This document shows positions 21,620 to 23,780 of a stretch of 23,780 nt of DNA, piece after piece. Numbering within the stretch: the first letter of the stretch is position 1; each line of letters begins with the position of its first letter. The notes below the pieces were generated by a model, which saw only the letters and a list, made by a program, of their open reading frames with translations, searched no databases and had not been told where the DNA came from. This DNA is from Roseimaritima sp. (lineage in GTDB: Bacteria > Planctomycetota > Planctomycetia > Pirellulales > Pirellulaceae): assembly GCA_007124075.1 (NCBI GenBank), contig SLFV01000246.1:1-23780 (forward strand). The letters run 5' to 3'. Position numbers and translations under genes: made by a program.

Positions 21620-23397
21620 GTGGCCTCCTGTCCGGGCACACCACGCTGGGTCAACCAGTCCTGCAATGCGTCGACTTGACTGAGGTCAATCCGGGTCAAC
21701 GCGTCGTGCGGACAAGCCGCCACGCAAGCGGGGCCGCTGGGCTGGCTTTGGCACATGTCGCATTTGGTAGCTTTGAGGATCGGAAACTGCGTTTGCTGGT
21801 CGCGATAAAAACGCCCGCGCTGGTCCCGGACTTCAACCATCTGGATGTTCTGATAGGGGCAAGCGTTGGCGCACGTCCCGCAACCGACACAGATCGGTTC
21901 GTGAATACGGACCGTGCCGGTCGCGGCGTCTCGTGCGATCGCACCCGTCGGACAACCAATCATGCAGATCGGGTCCAGGCAGTGCATGCAGGCCTGAGCA
22001 AACTGTAACCGGTCGTACCTTGGGCCCACGCGAGCAAACCTGGGATTCCCATCGTGGGTCTTCGCGCAAGCGGTGACACAGTCGTCACACCTCGTACAGC
22101 GGTCCAGATCAATCAGCATTGCCTGCTGACCATTATTTAACCGGTTCTGAACGATAAACTCCAATAGCCCCGTTGGCAGTTCGGCTTCACCTTCGGGGCG
22201 TCCCGTGGTGGGCAGCGGGAGCGGTGCCACCGCGGTCCGTTGCTGCCGTGTAGAAAGCAAAGGGCGTGGCAATTCCGAGCGGCGAATGTAGGGCAGGAGG
22301 TCTTCCACCACCACCTCAAGAGGAATGTGCAACGTGTCCACAAACCCGACCGCTCGCAATGAGTTTTGCAATGGGATCGGCGGGGCACCCTCTGGGCGAT
22401 AAACGTTATGCACGATTTCTTCCAGCCCGAACAATCTGCCTTTGGACAAGTAGGCGGTCGTGCGATGTCCAGAACCATAATCATGACAAACGCGGGCGAA
22501 ACCCGCACGGACTAAAACCAACTCAATCGGATGGCTCCCCTCCGACGCGACAACAGGTTCGGCTTCGATCTGTTCTGCGGGGGGTAATTTCCGCGTCTTT
22601 TCAAAGTCGTTATGCCATTCGTTGCGTCCAAACGATCGCATGCGTACCGAATCGGCGACCCGTTGCAAGGCGTCCTCGGGGAGGTACCGAAATGCTGGCG
22701 TCTGGCGCAAGTGCGTCTTCAGCCAATGCTGCCGGTAATGGTGTTCCAGTTGCTGCGAAAATCGACCATCGCGACGAATCAACCGCAATCCTTGCCAGCG
22801 AATTTCCAGCAAAACAGCTTCGGTTTGAGCCACGACCGTAGCGACATGTGGGGAGCGATACATCGCGGCAATTTCACCAAACAGATCATTGGGACCCAGC
22901 GAAAGGTCTTGCCGATCTGACAGCACACCATCGAAATCTTGCAAAAAAACCGTCGTTCGTCGGTCCGCCTGTTCAATCCGGGGACCAAGTTGCGAATGCA
23001 CGTCGGCAGGCGTGCGTGATTCCGGATACAACGACTGGTTCCACAATTGTTTCAACGCCTGTCGCCAAGTCAGCTTGACCGGTGAGGAACGCCCCAGTTG
23101 CGCCGGTGGCAATCGCGTCAGCAGGGCTTGGACGTTGCCCGAGAGTACCAGGAACGCGCTGTTGCCGTAATCCCCTTCGCGCACGATCACTTCACCCGGA
23201 CGATGACGCCGCAAACGGCAATCGTTGCGCAAAATCGCTGCCAATGGAGCGCTGCGGGGGAAGGCTTTGTTATCCAGTTGCGAAAACGGTTTCCTGGTCA
23301 GAAGCCATGCCACCTCGCTGTCGCTCATTTCGGGATCGAAAGGTTCGTCCCAACGCTGTGGGCGGGGAACTTCGACCGCGTTCTCGGGAAACTGCAT
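21616..23397 (-). CDS. Cyclic nucleotide-binding-like / four-cluster ferredoxin fusion protein
   Basis: The protein has 593 residues with no signal or membrane segment, so it is cytoplasmic. Residues 52-200 form a cNMP-binding-like domain (HRPGEVIVREGDYGNSAFLVLSGNV, then FGEIAAMYRSPHVATVVA) with an insertion at about 97-150. The usual phosphate-binding Arg of the PRxAT motif is replaced by His184. Residues 233-372 look like a second, more degenerate copy (GRLFGLEEI). Residues 428-570 are a HybA/DmsB-type ferredoxin region with four cysteine quartets (C434/437/440/444, C470/473/478/482, C503/506/509/513, C546/549/558/562), enough for four [4Fe-4S] clusters. It likely exchanges electrons between a cytoplasmic donor and the membrane cytochrome b, gated by a ligand or partner. 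Its stop overlaps the next gene by 4 bases. The ATG at 23397 has no clear Shine-Dalgarno. Confidence 0.9.
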   Translation of the reverse strand: MQFPENAVEVPRPQRWDEPFDPEMSDSEVAWLLTRKPFSQLDNKAFPRSAPLAAILRNDCRLRRHRPGEVIVREGDYGNSAFLVLSGNVQALLTRLPPAQLGRSSPVKLTWRQALKQLWNQSLYPESRTPADVHSQLGPRIEQADRRTTVFLQDFDGVLSDRQDLSLGPNDLFGEIAAMYRSPHVATVVAQTEAVLLEIRWQGLRLIRRDGRFSQQLEHHYRQHWLKTHLRQTPAFRYLPEDALQRVADSVRMRSFGRNEWHNDFEKTRKLPPAEQIEAEPVVASEGSHPIELVLVRAGFARVCHDYGSGHRTTAYLSKGRLFGLEEIVHNVYRPEGAPPIPLQNSLRAVGFVDTLHIPLEVVVEDLLPYIRRSELPRPLLSTRQQRTAVAPLPLPTTGRPEGEAELPTGLLEFIVQNRLNNGQQAMLIDLDRCTRCDDCVTACAKTHDGNPRFARVGPRYDRLQFAQACMHCLDPICMIGCPTGAIARDAATGTVRIHEPICVGCGTCANACPYQNIQMVEVRDQRGRFYRDQQTQFPILKATKCDMCQSQPSGPACVAACPHDALTRIDLSQVDALQDWLTQRGVPGQEAT

Positions 23398-23409
23398 CGT
23401 AACGCTGCT

Positions 23410-23780
23410 TTATTGATCGGCGTAAACCGTCGTGCTTTCTTCTTTGATGACAGGAACCTGGGATTGATCACTGGTAAGAATGGCCTGAATCTTGTGAGTC
23501 CCCGGGCGGACGCCCCGAACTCGGACACGATAGATTTCCTGCTGATCCGCCTTCAGATGCGGCATCGGTTCAAAGACCACCATCCCCTGACCGTCGGTGC
23601 CAGCGTTACGGTCCGCGCTGACCAATTCCAACTCCGGCGGCAACTGGAGACGTAACTGCACATTGGCGTCATCGCGTGACCCACGATTGCTGATCCGCAC
23701 CGTGTAAGTCGTTTCCGCCCCCGTTTCGATCGGGTCGTAATCATCCACCACGTCAAATGTCAGTTCCGCCACGGTTGCGA
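23410..23780 (-). CDS. C-terminal end of a DUF11-like repeat surface protein (partial)
   Basis: The frame is open to the right edge, so only about the last 123 residues are seen; the GTG at 23772 is internal. The sequence reads as an immunoglobulin-like DUF11 repeat: a D-x-ETGAETTYTVRISNRGS-type strand pair, LRLQLPPELELVSAD, VVFEPMPHLKADQQEIYRVRVRGVRPG, and a closing KEESTTVYADQ. In planctomycetes such repeats form the ends of large exported or cell-surface proteins. The stop lies 12 bases before the ferredoxin-fusion ATG, so the two could share a transcript, but no functional link is evident. The N-terminal part, including any signal peptide, lies outside the window. Confidence 0.75.
   Translation of the reverse strand, partial: ATVAELTFDVVDDYDPIETGAETTYTVRISNRGSRDDANVQLRLQLPPELELVSADRNAGTDGQGMVVFEPMPHLKADQQEIYRVRVRGVRPGTHKIQAILTSDQSQVPVIKEESTTVYADQ

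Overview
The window looks like a chromosomal segment of a planctomycete, probably of the Pirellulaceae (Rhodopirellula-like) type. This is inferred from family content only: a secreted FGly-type sulfatase, a Tat-exported PhoD-like phosphatase with a long N-terminal region, a Ser/Thr kinase fused to an Hsp70-like module, a DUF11-type surface protein end, a conserved WHGIMHRRE-type hypothetical protein, moderately high GC, and few strong Shine-Dalgarno sites. No rRNA, tRNA, CRISPR array, transposase or phage gene was seen.

Layout. 1-200: possible tail of an unknown plus-strand gene. 300-1239 (minus): hemerythrin-like protein overlapping a stand-alone receiver protein, with a good promoter upstream. 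1525-3030 (minus): a family 2 glycosyltransferase and a conserved hypothetical protein. 3031-3626: a gene-free stretch holding three unrelated short tandem duplications and a decayed inverted-repeat element. 3627-6285 (plus): a ketose 3-epimerase-like TIM barrel and a sulfatase. 6285-6404: a 120-bp palindromic element with perfect 23-bp arms and a second internal hairpin, lying between convergent genes. 6505-8871 (minus): PhoD-like phosphatase. 8994-13125 (minus): a CusCBA/CzcCBA-order heavy-metal efflux locus. Its outer membrane factor is intact, but the adaptor and the RND pump are reduced to a frameshifted, fused remnant. 13314-14300 (minus): FabH-like ketoacyl-ACP synthase III. 14709-15905 (plus): an aberrant signal peptidase I with a zinc-ribbon-like insertion and a large second insertion. 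16244-18772 (plus): a protein kinase fused to a complete but degenerate Hsp70-like module.

18797-23397 (minus) is the most interesting block. Three tightly packed genes encode a cytoplasmic protein with two degenerate cNMP-binding-like domains and a four-cluster ferredoxin region, a membrane protein with two H-x13-H helices (predicted di-heme cytochrome b), and a membrane-anchored decaheme cytochrome c with a duplicated cytoplasmic Cys motif. Together they read as a complete trans-membrane electron conduit with a built-in sensor. The C-terminus of a DUF11-like protein lies 12 bases upstream and runs off the right edge.

All family calls are by reading motifs in the translated sequence; no database search was possible.
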